The notes under the pieces are model-generated. The model saw only the letters and a program-made list of their open reading frames with translations. It ran no database searches and had not been told where the DNA came from. Made by a program: the position numbers and the translations under genes. Shown here piece after piece: positions 16,639-28,000 of a DNA stretch of 64,000 nt; position 1 is the stretch's first letter, and every line of letters begins with the position of its first letter. Origin of the DNA: Acidobacteriota bacterium. Its GTDB lineage: Bacteria > Acidobacteriota > Terriglobia > Acidiferrales > UBA7541. Location of the stretch: NCBI GenBank assembly GCA_013289955.1, contig JABCYZ010000003.1, positions 277,247 to 341,246 of the forward strand. Reading direction: 5' to 3'.

Positions 16639-18366
16639 ATGTCGAGTTTTCACCCACAGGTCCCAGGGGCAGATCAGTCGCAGGATTTCTTTGGACTTGG
16701 TTTCGACCCACTCTCGGACCCGGTTGCCTATCCTCACCTCAATGCGACCGAGCTTGAGGAGGTTGCACCCTTCGGGGAACGATGTGCCATTGCTGAAAAT
16801 GATCCACTCGTCTCCGCGGGGGATTATCCGTTCAACGGCTACGTAATTCTTTCGGGCACAGTGCGAGCCGTCGACACTTCCACAGGCGAACGAGTGGTGT
16901 TCGTTCGCTACGGCGCGGGATATTTCACCGGCGATATCGATCTGTTCACGCGCCGACCCTCGATAATCTCGGTCGAAGCCGAAACCTCTGTCGAGGCAGT
17001 GCGACTTACGCCGAAACAGCTTCGGAATTTGTTCACCAGAAGACCTCACTTGGGTGAACGCTTCTGGAGATCGTACCAGCGCCGGCGGGAACTACTTCTC
17101 AACTCCAAATTTCGCGGCTTGAGCATCTACGGCCGGAAAGGTGATAAGGGAACGCTCGAAGCCGTGGAGCTGCTATTCCGCAACAGTGTGCCGCACGAAT
17201 GGTTGGATACGTCTCTCGACGAGAACAGGATCAGACTCGAGCAGATCCGCGAAGATGTGCAGTCCTATCCGGTGGTGACTCATGGCAGTCGAGTCCTTTT
17301 TGAAGCGCCAACCCGCGCCCAGTTGGCGGACCACCTTCGTCTTCGCGGCCAGCTACCGAATTCAGTTTGTGACGTTCTGATTCTGGGGGCTGGCCCAGCG
17401 GGTCTGGGAGCAGCAGTTTACGCAGCGTCGGAGGGTCTGTCCTGTCTCGTACTGGACGGCCTCGGGCCAGGAGGCCAGGCGAGTTCGACATCCCGGATTG
17501 AGAATTACGCCGGTTTTCCGAATGGCATCGCAGGTCGCGATCTCGCTCATCTGATCTATCTTCAGGCTTTGAAGTTCGGAGCAGACTTCCACGTCCCGAG
17601 CACGGTGTCCAACTTGGAGCGACGCAGCAATGGACTCTACCGAGTGAGAACGATCGAAGGCGATTATGTGTTGGGCAAATCGGTAATCATCGCTACGGGC
17701 GTGTCCTACGGACTCCTGGACGTCGAAGGCCTCGATACCTTGCAGGGTGCCGGTGTCTATTACAACGCCACCAACATCGAGGCTCGACTCTGTCGAAGTT
17801 CCGCAGCCCATATTGTTGGCGGTGGCAACTCTGCCGGCCAAGCCGCCATGTTTCTGTCCCAAACCGCTGACGAAGTCTCTCTGCTGGTACGTGGCCCTGA
17901 TCTGCGAAAGATGTCTTCCTATTTGTCGGAAAGAGTTTTGGCGAACAGGCGAGTCCGAATCCGCTACAACACCGAAATCGTTGGAATCGAGGGCGTCGAT
18001 CATATCTGCGGTATACGCCTACGTGAGGCGAGCGGTGAAATAAAGGAGGAATTTACTTCCGGACTGTTCGTTTTCATCGGTGCAAAGCCGAGAACCGACT
18101 TCCTCCCCTCGTCCATCGTGCGAAATGACCAGGGTTTTGTGCTGACCGGCGAGGAGGTTGCAGTTCTCCCCGTTTGGAAAGAACCCAGGCCGCCCTGCAC
18201 TGTCGAGACGAGCCTGGCCGGCGTGTTCGCCGCCGGCGACTGCCGTAGCGGCAGTCCAAAGCGCGTCGCCTTTGCGGTCGGTGACGGCGCGACGGCCGTG
18301 ACGTCGGTCCACAAGTTCCTCGAAGGTATGCGTCCTGAACCAAGGAGCGGAGAGGTTGTCTCATGA
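16639..18366 (+). CDS. Cyclic-nucleotide-binding domain fused to thioredoxin reductase-like FAD protein
   Basis: 575 residues. Residues ~30-150 are a CRP-type cNMP-binding domain (GYVILSGTVRAVD, GEMYFTGD-like YFTGDIDLFTRRP). Residues ~245-560 are a thioredoxin reductase-like FAD/NADPH protein: ILGAGPAGLGAAVYAASEG, then GGQASSTSRIENYAGFP, then VGGGNSAGQAAMFL, and a C-terminal AGDCRSGSPKRVAFAVGDGA. The redox-active CxxC of true thioredoxin reductases is missing: that position reads YYNATN. This suggests a ferredoxin/flavodoxin-reductase-like or signalling role rather than disulfide reduction. Fifth gene of the operon; its stop overlaps the next start. Confidence 0.85.
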   Translation: MSSFHPQVPGADQSQDFFGLGFDPLSDPVAYPHLNATELEEVAPFGERCAIAENDPLVSAGDYPFNGYVILSGTVRAVDTSTGERVVFVRYGAGYFTGDIDLFTRRPSIISVEAETSVEAVRLTPKQLRNLFTRRPHLGERFWRSYQRRRELLLNSKFRGLSIYGRKGDKGTLEAVELLFRNSVPHEWLDTSLDENRIRLEQIREDVQSYPVVTHGSRVLFEAPTRAQLADHLRLRGQLPNSVCDVLILGAGPAGLGAAVYAASEGLSCLVLDGLGPGGQASSTSRIENYAGFPNGIAGRDLAHLIYLQALKFGADFHVPSTVSNLERRSNGLYRVRTIEGDYVLGKSVIIATGVSYGLLDVEGLDTLQGAGVYYNATNIEARLCRSSAAHIVGGGNSAGQAAMFLSQTADEVSLLVRGPDLRKMSSYLSERVLANRRVRIRYNTEIVGIEGVDHICGIRLREASGEIKEEFTSGLFVFIGAKPRTDFLPSSIVRNDQGFVLTGEEVAVLPVWKEPRPPCTVETSLAGVFAAGDCRSGSPKRVAFAVGDGATAVTSVHKFLEGMRPEPRSGEVVS

Positions 18367-19076
18367 TGGGAACACGAGTCTCCTATCTCGACGAACAGCA
18401 TCGTCTCGAGGGCTATCTGGCTGCACCTAATTCGGCGCGCGATCTGCCCGGCGTTCTAGTTGTGCCAAGCTGGCTGAACGTCAACGAGTCGATATGTAGG
18501 CGTGCCGATCGATTGGCGGAACTGGGATATACCGCTTTCGTTGCCGATCTGTTCGGAGCCGGTGTTCGACCAAGTCCGCCACAGTCACCGATGACAGTTG
18601 TCGGCCCATTCCTCGACGATCGTTTGCGATTTCGCCGTAGGCTGTCGGCCGGGCTAAAGGCATTTCAACAGCGGGCCGAATGCAATGCGGACCGCATCGC
18701 GGCCATTGGATACTGTATCGGAGGCTGCGGCGTTCTGGAGTTGGCGCGTGCCGGCGCCCCATTCCGCGGCGTAGTTTCTCTACACGGGATTTTGACCGCG
18801 CCGATACCAGCGAAACCACGCGCTGTAGAGGCAAAGGTGCTCGTTCTGCACGGTGACGCCGACCCGGTGGCACAAACAGAAAGTCTGATCGACTTTCAAA
18901 AGGAAATGCGGCTGGCCAAGGCGAACTGGCAGATCAACATCTACGGCGACGCGAAGCATAGTTTTACGGGCGAAGGACTCGGCGGCCACAGGACCCCCGA
19001 AGCTGGACGACATCCACAAACGGAAGCCAGATCGTGGCAAACGACGGTCGAGTTCTTGCGAGAAGTATTCGAATAA
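18363..19076 (+). CDS. Dienelactone hydrolase family protein
   Basis: 237 residues with an alpha/beta-hydrolase fold. The nucleophile is Cys118 in GYCIGG, as in true dienelactone hydrolases, rather than Ser; Asp167 (HGDADP) and His199 (AKHSFTG) complete the triad. It starts within the stop of the CRP-TrxR-like gene (ATGA overlap), so the two are translationally coupled. It ends the six-gene operon and lies just before the second island-end repeat. Dienelactone hydrolases open lactones during aromatic breakdown; the actual substrate here is unknown. Confidence 0.85.
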   Translation: MMGTRVSYLDEQHRLEGYLAAPNSARDLPGVLVVPSWLNVNESICRRADRLAELGYTAFVADLFGAGVRPSPPQSPMTVVGPFLDDRLRFRRRLSAGLKAFQQRAECNADRIAAIGYCIGGCGVLELARAGAPFRGVVSLHGILTAPIPAKPRAVEAKVLVLHGDADPVAQTESLIDFQKEMRLAKANWQINIYGDAKHSFTGEGLGGHRTPEAGRHPQTEARSWQTTVEFLREVFE

Positions 19077-19185
19077 CGGTTACTCCGACGGCGCCAGAGT
19101 CCAGATCTAACCGAAAGGCGGACGGCCCGAAAGAGGTGACGCGAGGAGCTTGCAGAAGTGTCGCATTGTACCCGCAGCGGTTTTT

Positions 19186-19302
19186 TAATTCTTCCAGCCC
19201 TGTTCGTACACACCACGTTTCATTTGTTTTGAATCACTTAGGGCGCGCTCATTTGCGCAGGATCACCTTATTTGCAGACTATTGTGCACCAACTGTGCAC
19301 CA
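19186..19302 (+). repeat. Island-end direct repeat, copy 2
   Basis: About 117 bases matching 7154-7272 in the same orientation at roughly 85% identity. Just before it the sequence GCAGCGGTTTTTTAATT still resembles the tRNA-half junction GCGGCGGTTTGCTAATT at 7144-7160, as if a third, more decayed att copy stood here. The two repeats enclose about 11.9 kb of cargo genes. Confidence 0.65.
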
Positions 19303-19435
19303 AGAAAATCGTCCCGAGCGCATCCTATGCGGGAGTTTTGCCCGTGACTGTTCCAAGCGGAACGGTCGACACGGTCTATATTATAACGCGTTCGCTGCAT
19401 CCTTCTCTATCTGGACGCAAGGGAAGAACCACTCG

Positions 19436-19885
19436 ATGGAAATTCTTCGCTTACAAACCAGTCATGCCGACGAGATTACACGATTACAACAAATTCATTC
19501 TGATGAACTCGCCCGTCTAGAAGCGGGGGATGCCTGGGACATTTCGGTCCTGCCAACAACCACTGGCGCGCTCGTGAAATCGGCTTACCGATCTGGGGGC
19601 GCGTCAGCGCGGCGTCATGTCTTCAAAGAAGAAGAACAAACGGGCAGTTGGTTCTGGAAGACGAAACGCGGCCTAGCAATTGCCGTTGTGCTTGATGAAA
19701 ATGGGATCGTCCTGGCATTTGCCGGCGACGGCACCAAGATTCGAGGATACGGACCTCGCATCGATAAACGTCATCCAAACGGCACCGACTTCGTTAACCC
19801 CGCCGACGTTGAATTTCACAAAGGACAATTACTACGGGCCGATGCTCCGGCTGACTCTCGATTACTCAACAAGCAAAAAAGATAG
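19436..19885 (+). CDS. Hypothetical protein
   Basis: 149 residues with no family I recognise. The ATG at 19436 has GGGAAG at a good distance upstream. The first 35 residues are a charged amphipathic helix (ADEITRLQQIHSDELARLEA), probably a short coiled coil; the remainder is beta-rich and basic, with FKEEEQTGSWFWKTKRG and ADVEFHKGQLLRAD. There is no signal peptide. It stands next to the island-end repeat and may be island cargo. Confidence 0.4.
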   Translation: MEILRLQTSHADEITRLQQIHSDELARLEAGDAWDISVLPTTTGALVKSAYRSGGASARRHVFKEEEQTGSWFWKTKRGLAIAVVLDENGIVLAFAGDGTKIRGYGPRIDKRHPNGTDFVNPADVEFHKGQLLRADAPADSRLLNKQKR

Positions 19886-20458
19886 CGGTACGTCGACCAT
19901 AGCCAACCCGAAGACCAACCCAGCTTTGGCGAGCGCGCAGATCAACGACTTGATCGTGCTTACACATCACGAGGCGTCATTCGTTTAGGAAACGCCTAAT
20001 GATGTGCTGGGCAGTAAGCGGATTCCGTTCACAAGTGCGTGATGAGCTGGTACTCCCAACTCACACAATGCTTGTTCGATAGTCGTGGGCGCAAGTGTGA
20101 GCGGAGTTAAAGAAAGAACGGCTTCGAGTTTTCCCATAAACGAGACCAGATAAGGCACTCAGATTTTTAAGAATTTTGGCTCTTCCCAGAACAACGGCCA
20201 ACTCGGCATGAATCTTTGAAGACTCTATTCAAACTCCCATTAGCGCCAAAACCACCCAAAACAGACATTGAGTGGGAATCGGTCGGCATGTAAAATCTAT
20301 GGTTTAAGTCCTGGATGAAGACTCGATGGTAGTCCGGAGATAGAACATTCGGTTGAAAAGCACGGAAGATGCTGCCTTCAGGCCGTTCGTTTCGAAATGA
20401 GAGAAGTTGAGATGCAGTCCGAGTGGACGAGGTTTGTCCCAGAAGAGTGTCGCCAGCC
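19886..20458. other. Non-coding stretch
   Basis: I see no convincing gene here. Frames at 19680-19988 (+) and 20167-20514 (-) are open but overlap the neighbours and show no domain or ribosome-binding site. It probably holds decayed island DNA and the 3' flank of the multicopper oxidase. Confidence 0.4.
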
Positions 20459-21625
20459 TCAAGGCCGAACTCTATATCGGGTTTGCATGCCCCCGGCCAT
20501 ATGATCGCTAACATGGCAGTGAAAGAGCCAGACTCCCGGGTTGTCAGGAATCATATCGACGGTTTTCATCTCTGCTGGTCCAATAGAAAGAACATCCAAA
20601 GTATGCCCGTATTGATAGACAGTGTTTCCATGCCAATGTGGAGTATGGAAATTATTTGCATCGCCGAGGGTCAACAAATGCCACCTCACGTGCTCGCCTC
20701 TTCGCACAGAGACGACGGGCATGTCTCCAAACATGAAGCCGTTGATGGAATTGCGGAGATTAGCATCCACAAAACCCTTCCCTGGCAAAGATACCGGACT
20801 ACCAAACGGGCTGTCGGGAATCGATTCTTTCTTGTTCACACCGTTTGGGTCTGTGGCATGAGATTTGATGTTCTCGTCCAGGTACCAACTCTCATTTTCA
20901 TTAATGGTGATAAAAGTCATAACGAATTCATGTTGAACGTCAACGGGTCTACCGTCTGGCTCGGCTTTCCCGCGTTCCGTCACAATGATCGCTCCAAAAA
21001 GCCCAGAGGCAACATCACGGAGTTCATCAACATGCGAGTGATAGAGCCAGACGATGGAGCTGGGATCGCCCGGACCAGGTCCGGCGCGGTCCGGGATTTC
21101 CCAAATATAATCATGCGTGCCACCGGGAGGAACGGCATCGTCGGCCTTTTGATTCCCGGAGGTCTCGTCGTTGTACTCTGCGCCTTCCGAGTCCTTCAGA
21201 TACAATACACCGTGGGGGTGAATGCTGTAAGGTCGGGAGGCTTTGTTTTTAAATACGACTCTAATTGTGTCCCCCACCTCCGCGCGGAGAATTGGTCCCA
21301 GGAGCCCTAGGTATTGGTCTTCAGGGTCCCGTGCTTTGGGCCTGTCAAACTTCGCATCAACATATTCACGATAAATTACTTTCTTATATATCCTTCCGAT
21401 TCTGTGCGGGCCCGGGAGCACGTAGCCTTTCTCGAATTCATCGAAAGGACGCCCCATCGCATCGTTTCGACCCGAGGGTGCATAGTCCCAATTTATTTCT
21501 TCGGCTGCTATAAAGTAAACTCGCACTCGCGGATGGTGCGCGTTCAATTGTGGCCCGGTCGCTTGAGCATTTGAGAGCCCCGGTACGGCGAGCACAAAGA
21601 GCGACAAAAACATTTTTCGATTCAT
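20459..21625 (-). CDS. Exported multicopper oxidase
   Basis: About 388 residues with a Sec signal peptide (MNRKMFLSLFVLAVPGLSNA). The four copper-binding motifs are in order: SIHPHGVLY, WLYHSHVDEL, FHTPHWHGN and WLFHCHVSDHMAGGM. Together they supply the trinuclear cluster and the type 1 site (Cys, His and axial Met in HCHVSDHM). Substrates of such enzymes include Cu(I), Fe(II), Mn(II) and phenols; the sequence does not decide which. I start at 21625, behind GGAAATGGAG; the frame is open to 21655. It is shorter than three-domain laccases and closer to compact ceruloplasmin-like forms. Confidence 0.85.
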   Translation of the reverse strand: MNRKMFLSLFVLAVPGLSNAQATGPQLNAHHPRVRVYFIAAEEINWDYAPSGRNDAMGRPFDEFEKGYVLPGPHRIGRIYKKVIYREYVDAKFDRPKARDPEDQYLGLLGPILRAEVGDTIRVVFKNKASRPYSIHPHGVLYLKDSEGAEYNDETSGNQKADDAVPPGGTHDYIWEIPDRAGPGPGDPSSIVWLYHSHVDELRDVASGLFGAIIVTERGKAEPDGRPVDVQHEFVMTFITINENESWYLDENIKSHATDPNGVNKKESIPDSPFGSPVSLPGKGFVDANLRNSINGFMFGDMPVVSVRRGEHVRWHLLTLGDANNFHTPHWHGNTVYQYGHTLDVLSIGPAEMKTVDMIPDNPGVWLFHCHVSDHMAGGMQTRYRVRP

Positions 21626-22072
21626 GACGGCTCCATTTCCTGGAAGAACGCTCAACCAGACTTTAAGTTCCAGCCTAGATCGACAAAGCTTTCAACAGAT
21701 GATCTCAACCGGGAAATAATACTGACCGAGAAAAGACCTGTCTTTTCGAGGGTGGCAGACACGGTGCGCGCATTGGCCTTTTAACCCCACCTTACTGGTT
21801 TTAGGGAATTGGACGGTGAAGCATAAGCGTCTGATAACACAGTTGATCTTTCCACATCCGAAGTTCTTGGTGTCCAGGACAATCAATCCACACCACAATT
21901 CAGTACCCTCATCGTATCGTCACGTAGTGTTCAGCACAACGAAAGGCATCGCAATATATAAATAATTTTATTTGGTTCTATTGACATCGAAGTATAGACC
22001 AGCTATAAGCTCGCATCAATTTCCCATCGGTCTGGCTCCATTCTTCACCACGACGGAGCTTCGGAGGACGCA
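21626..22072. other. Intergenic region with the IPT operon promoter
   Basis: About 450 bases between divergent genes, AT-rich towards 21950. A small frame (21692-21898, minus) encodes several cysteines but has no complete heme-binding CxxCH motif and no clear start. The promoter at 21981-22009 is the only feature I support. Confidence 0.4.
21981..22009 (+). promoter_or_regulatory. Sigma-70-type promoter of the IPT-Rhs operon
   Basis: TTGACA (21981-21986), a 17-base spacer and TATAAG (22004-22009), the best consensus promoter in the window, in an AT-rich setting 64 bases before the giant gene. A strong GGAGG (22063-22067) precedes the start codon. Confidence 0.65.
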
Positions 22073-25000
22073 ATGATGCGGTTAAAGATTTGGGGGCGAA
22101 GCATCTTCCTGCTTTTCTGCGTCTGCCTTCTTTGCGCGTTTGCCCCAAATGCTCAGGCCGCGCCCACGATCACAAGCCTAACTCCCTCGACTGGAGCAGT
22201 GGGTGCTTCCGTAACGATCGCGGGTAGCAGTTTCGGTTCACCTCAGGGAACCAGCACGGTGAAATTCAATGGCACGACAGCCACCGTAACGACGTGGGGT
22301 GCCAGCAGTATCACCGTCACAGTGCCTACTGGAGCAACGACCGGAAACGTGGTGGTGACGGTATCTGGGGTAGCGAGCAACGGAAAGGCGTTTACGGTTG
22401 TGGCGGCGCCGAGTATTACGAGTCTGACCCCAGCAACTGGAGCGATCGGTGCCTCCGTAACAATAGCGGGGAGCAATTTCGGTTCTAGCCAGGGCAGCAG
22501 CACAGTGAAATTCAACGGAACAACGGCCACGGTGACGAGCTGGTCTGCGAGCAGCATTGCCACCACAGTTCCCACGGGAGCAACAACTGGGAATGTTGTG
22601 GTTTTTGCCAGCGGTGTGAACAGTAACGGAAAAAGCTTTACCGTTGTCCCAGCTCCCAGCATTAGTGGCCTTTCGCCCACGACTGGAGCGGTTGGCGCTT
22701 CTGTGACGATCACAGGGAGCAATTTCGGCTCCACTCAGGGAACCAGCACTGTGAAATTCAATGGCACGACAGCCACAGTGACGAGCTGGAGTGCGAGCAG
22801 TATTGCCGCCACAGTTCCCACGGGTGCAACAACCGGAAACGTCGTGGTGAACGCGAGCGGAGTGAACAGCAATGGCCTGAGCTTCAGTGTAGTGGCGGCT
22901 CCTAGTATTAGCAGCTTGTCACCCACTTCGGATGCTGTCGGTGCGTCGGTGACGATCGCCGGAAGCAATTTCGGTTCAACTCAGGGAACCAGCACTGTGA
23001 AATTCAATGGCACGACAGCCACGGTGACGAGTTGGAGTGCGAGTAGTATTGCCGCCACGGTTCCCACGGGGGCAACGACGGGAAATATTGTGGTGTTTGC
23101 CAGCGGCGTGAACAGCAATGGAAAGAGCTTTACAGTGCTCGGTAGCCCAAGCATAACGAGCCTGAGCGTCTCATCGGGTGCGGTGGGAACCCCCGTGACG
23201 ATCTCGGGAAGCAATTTCGGTGCTTCGCAGGGCAGCGGCATGGTCACATTCAACGGGGCTGTCGCAACGGTGACCAGTTGGAGCGCGAGCAGCATCGCGA
23301 CGACCGTTCCCGCGGCAGCAACGTCAGGGAATGTCGTTGTGTACGCGAGCGGTGTGAACAGCAATGGAGTGAGTTTTACGGTGCTTGTAGCTCCGGGCAT
23401 CACCGGTTTGACACCAAGTTCGGGGGCTGCAGGCAGTTCAGTGACGATTGCCGGAAACAACTTCGGTACGACACAAGGATCAAGCTCAGTCACTTTCAAT
23501 GGTGTTGTTGCGACTCCATCGAGTTGGTCATCCACTCAAATTGTGGCACCTGTCCCCTCCGCGGCGACATCGGGCAACGTCGTTGTTCAGGTCAACGGTA
23601 TAAGCAGCAACTTGGCCGGATTCACGGTACTTCCCACGCCAAATATCACGACGCTATCGCCGGTATCCGGAGAAGCGGGAAATACGGTGCGGATTACGGG
23701 GATGAACTTCGGAGCAACGCAAGGCACAAGCACCGTGACCTTTAACGGTGTTTCCGCCGCTGTTACCAGCTGGAGTTCGACGGGAATCGTGGTCACAGTT
23801 CCAAGTGGAGCAACGACAGGCAATGTAGTGGTTACTGTCGGGGGGATCGCCAGCAATGGTTCCAGTTTCACATTGCTCGCTGGCCCGAGCATCACCAGCT
23901 TGAGCCCGCCGTTGGGAGCGGTCGGAACATCCATTACGATTACTGGAACAAATTTCGGCACCAGCCAGGGCACGAACACGGTTTCCTTCAACGGAACGAA
24001 TTCGACGGCCACAAGCTGGACTTCCGCTAGCATCGCCGCGCCCGTGCCAACTGGCGCGAGCAGTGGCAATGTGGTCGTTACCGTCTCCGGAATTGCGAGT
24101 AATTCTAGTCCATTTACCGTCGCCGTCGCTCCCGCCATTACAAGTCTTTCGCCCAACTCTGGTGTAATCGGAACAACGGTTACAATCTCCGGATCGAACT
24201 TCGGCGCCACACAAGGTACAAGCACAATTGCTTTCAACGGAACAGCTGCAACTCCAACCGCCTGGTCGGCAAATCAGATTGTTGCCAACGTGCCGACCGG
24301 GGCGACGACCGGAAACTTCGTCGTCACCGTCGGCAGCTTGTCGAGTTCCGGGGTGCTCTTTACTGTGAACGCGAGCGGGCCGACGATTACGAGTCTTTCT
24401 CCCTCGTCTGGAGGAGTCGGCTCAGGTGTCCCTGTGACGGTAACTGGAACCAATTTCGGTTCTACGCAAGGTTCCAGCTCCATTCAATTTGGCGGAGTAG
24501 GTGTCAACCCATCCAGTTGGGGAAATACTTCGATCGGATTCACAACACCGACCTTGCAAGCGCCAAGCGTAAACGTGACGGTGGACGTCGGTGGAGCGAT
24601 AAGCAACAGCTCTCTGTTCACGATCGTTCCTGCACCGACGATTTCGGCAATTTCGCCGACATCAGGAGGAGTTGGAACACCCGTAACGATCACTGGTACG
24701 AATTTCGGATCGAGTCAGGGCTCAAGCACGGTGAACTTCAATGGAACCGCCGCAACACCCACAAGTTGGAGCGCGACGTCGATAGTCGTGGCCGTGCCGA
24801 CGGGTGCGAGTGCTGGGACAGTCAACGTGACTGTAGCTGGCATGACTGTGAGCTCGGGCACCTCATTTTCGATTCTTCCCGCCATCACCGGCATGTCGCC
24901 CAATCCAGCCATTGCGGGGACATCGGTCACCATAACGGGCACAAATTTCGGCGCAACGCAAGGTATCGGAGGCTCGGTCAATTTCTCCGGGGCAGGAACG

Positions 25001-28000
25001 GCGACTCCGACAAGCTGGAGTGACACCGCAATCGTAGTTCCGGTTCCGAACCCGTCGGCCACGGGCGGAGTTTACGTGCGCTCGACGCAAGGACTCGGAT
25101 CGTCGGCTCCAAGCAATTCGTACAATTTCACAGTGAACCCTAGCATCACAAATCTTTCGCCCAATTCTGGAACAGTGGCTACGTCGGTCCAAATCAATGG
25201 CAATGGTTTTACATTCGCAACGGGCACGGTAACGTTTAACGGTGTTGCGGCCAGTCCGACCTCGTGGAGTTCCAACCAGATTGTCACTTACCCGCCCGTG
25301 GGTGCGACAACGGGGAACGTGGTAGTAACCGCCCAGGGTGTAGCGACAAACGGCGTCAGCTTCACCATGCAAGCGGGTCCGTCGATCTCAACTGTCACAC
25401 CGACGATCGGGGTGGTCGGGACATCGGTGACCATCGCGGGCAGCGGTTTCGGTTCTCCTCAAGGGTCGAGTACGATCAAATTCAATGGAACAACCGCCAC
25501 ACCGACCGCGTGGAGCTCCACTAGCATTACAGCGCCAGTTCCAACAGGAACTACGACTGGAAATGTTGTCGTTACTGTCGGAGGTGTGGCGAGCAACGGA
25601 GTGAGTTTCACGCTCGACCCAGCGCCATCCATAGGCAGCCTTTCCCAGAGCTCTGGATCGATTGGGACACCGATCACCATCGACGGCTCAAATTTCTTAG
25701 ACACACAGGGTTCGAGTACAGTCAAGTTCAATGGGACTGCCGCAACTCCAAGTTCTTGGAGTGCTACGGAGATCGTTATCCCAGTTCCTGCGGGCGCGAC
25801 GACAGGAAACATCGTCATCACGGTGCTTGGTCAAGCCAGCACTGGAGTCGGCTTTACGGTGACCACCGCACCGAGCATCAGTGGTTTGTCACCAACGTCA
25901 GGTCAGGTCGCTGTAATGGTGACCGTGAGTGGATCGAATTTTGGTTCGACACAGGGATCGAACTATTTGACCTTCAATGGTGTTACAGCGACCCCAATAA
26001 CGTGGAGTAGCAGCCAAATCAAGGCACCTGTGCCATCGGGAGCAACGAGCGGACCTGTTGTAGTCAACATCGCAAATGGCCCGAGCAATGGTCAGACCTT
26101 CTCGGTGACGGCCGGACCGGGGATTACAAGCGTTGCGCCGACAAATGGAGGAATCGGCGCTTCGGTCACGGTTGTAGGCGCTGGTTTCGGCGCAACGCAA
26201 GGGTCGAACACGGTCAAGTTCAATGGAACGACGGCCTCTGCCGTAAGCTGGAGCGATTCGCAGATCGTCGCATCGGTGCCAACAGGCGCCACCACTGGAA
26301 ACATCGTGGTAACGGTAGCAGGCGTCGCCAGCAACGGAGTGAGTTTCACGGTCACTTCAGGCATAAGCATTTCATCGATCACCCCGACCTCGGGCAACAC
26401 GGGATCGTCCGTCATCATTGCCGGTTCGGGATTTGGCACCAGCCAAGGCGGTAGCACTGTGAACTTCAACGGTGCGAGCGGAACTGTAACATCATGGAGC
26501 GGCACGTCGATTTCTGTCAGTGTCCCCGCCGGGGCGGTCTCAGGCCCGGCCAGCGTAACGGTCGGAGGCGCGACGAGTAACGGTGTCAATTTCACCGTCG
26601 CACCGAAGATCTCGACGCTCGTTCCGAACCCCGTTGCTCAGGGTGGCACCTTCACGATCAGTGGTCTTAACTTTGGCTCAACGCAAGGCACCAGTTCGGT
26701 GACATGCAACGGCAATAGCCTCTACCAGCCCACATGGAGCGCGAACAGCATCGGGCCAATCGATCCAGCAAATTGTGCTTCGACGACAGGCGTGTTCTCG
26801 CTCAATGTGAGCGTTAACGGCGTAGCTAGCGTGCCAGCAAACCTGACGGTTGTTGCGAGTCCATTCTTGTCTTCGGTAAACCCTCCGCAGGCGGCGGTGG
26901 GAACCTCCATCACAATCGTTGGATCGAATTTCGGTTCCACTCAGGGCCAAAGCACGGTCACCGTCAATGGCCCGACTGCAATACCCACAAGTTGGTCGAA
27001 TAACCAAATTGTTGTCCCGGTGCCCTCGGGTGCGACTTCGAGCGGATACATCGTGGTAACTGTAGGAGGAGTGCTTGGGTCTCCCCAACTGCCATTCAAC
27101 TTAACTACTATTCCAAGCATTACAACCCTTTCGGTAAACACAGGGGGTGTTGGCACAGCCGTTACAATTACAGGGAGCAACTTCGGGACTCAGACCGCGG
27201 GCAGTACCGTGAGCTTCAATGGGACACTCGCGACGCCGACGAGTTGGACGAACACAAGTATTGCCGTAACCGTGCCAACGGGTGCGACAACGGGTCCAGT
27301 GGTTGTGACGGTGAACTATGACACGAGCAATGCGATCACATTCACGGTATCCCAGTTACCAACGATCCAGAACCTTTCGGTTACGTCCGGCGCCGCAGGC
27401 GCTGCCGTAACCATCAGCGGTGCGAACTTCGGAACGTCCACGGGTACCGTGACGTTCAATGGCACAACGGCCACGACGAGCAACTGGAATAGCACATCCA
27501 TCTCTACCACCGTTCCTACAAGTGCGACTTCTGGTTCGGTCGTAGTGAAAGTAGGCACAACGCCGAGTAATGGCGTGAACTTCACGGTTACTGGAAACGG
27601 AACCCTCTCCGGAACGGTGACAAAAACTAGTGACGGCACGGCGATTAATGGCGCTTCGGTGCAAGCGATGCAAAACGGGGCGTCCCAAGGATCTGCAACC
27701 ACGAATTCGAGCGGTGTGTACTCGATAACGAATTTGGCGGTCGGGAATTACGACGTGAAGTTCTCCGCAACAACTTTCGGCACGGCTTTCGTAAATAGCA
27801 TTTCAGTTTCTATCGGTGGCACGACAACGCAAAATGCGAGCCTGGCGACGCCCGGAGGAATTACTGGACAAATTACGCAAGCCGGTGGCGGCTCTTCGCC
27901 GATTATCGGTGCGGCGGTTACGGCCTTGCAAGGCTCCGAATCCGTTGGGGGCGCGACAACGGACGGGTCAGGGAATTACACGATTTCTGGCCTAGCCCCC

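Noticed and set aside
20167..20514. 115-residue minus-strand frame downstream of the multicopper oxidase
   Set aside because: It overlaps the oxidase 3' end in another frame and has no recognisable domain or start signal.
21692..21898. Cysteine-rich 68-residue minus-strand frame, possible cytochrome c fragment
   Set aside because: The heme motif reads Cys-x4-Cys-His rather than CxxCH and there is no start or signal sequence.
22294..22488. Small frames on both strands inside the IPT gene
   Set aside because: Repetitive coding sequence opens several frames; none has a domain or ribosome-binding site.
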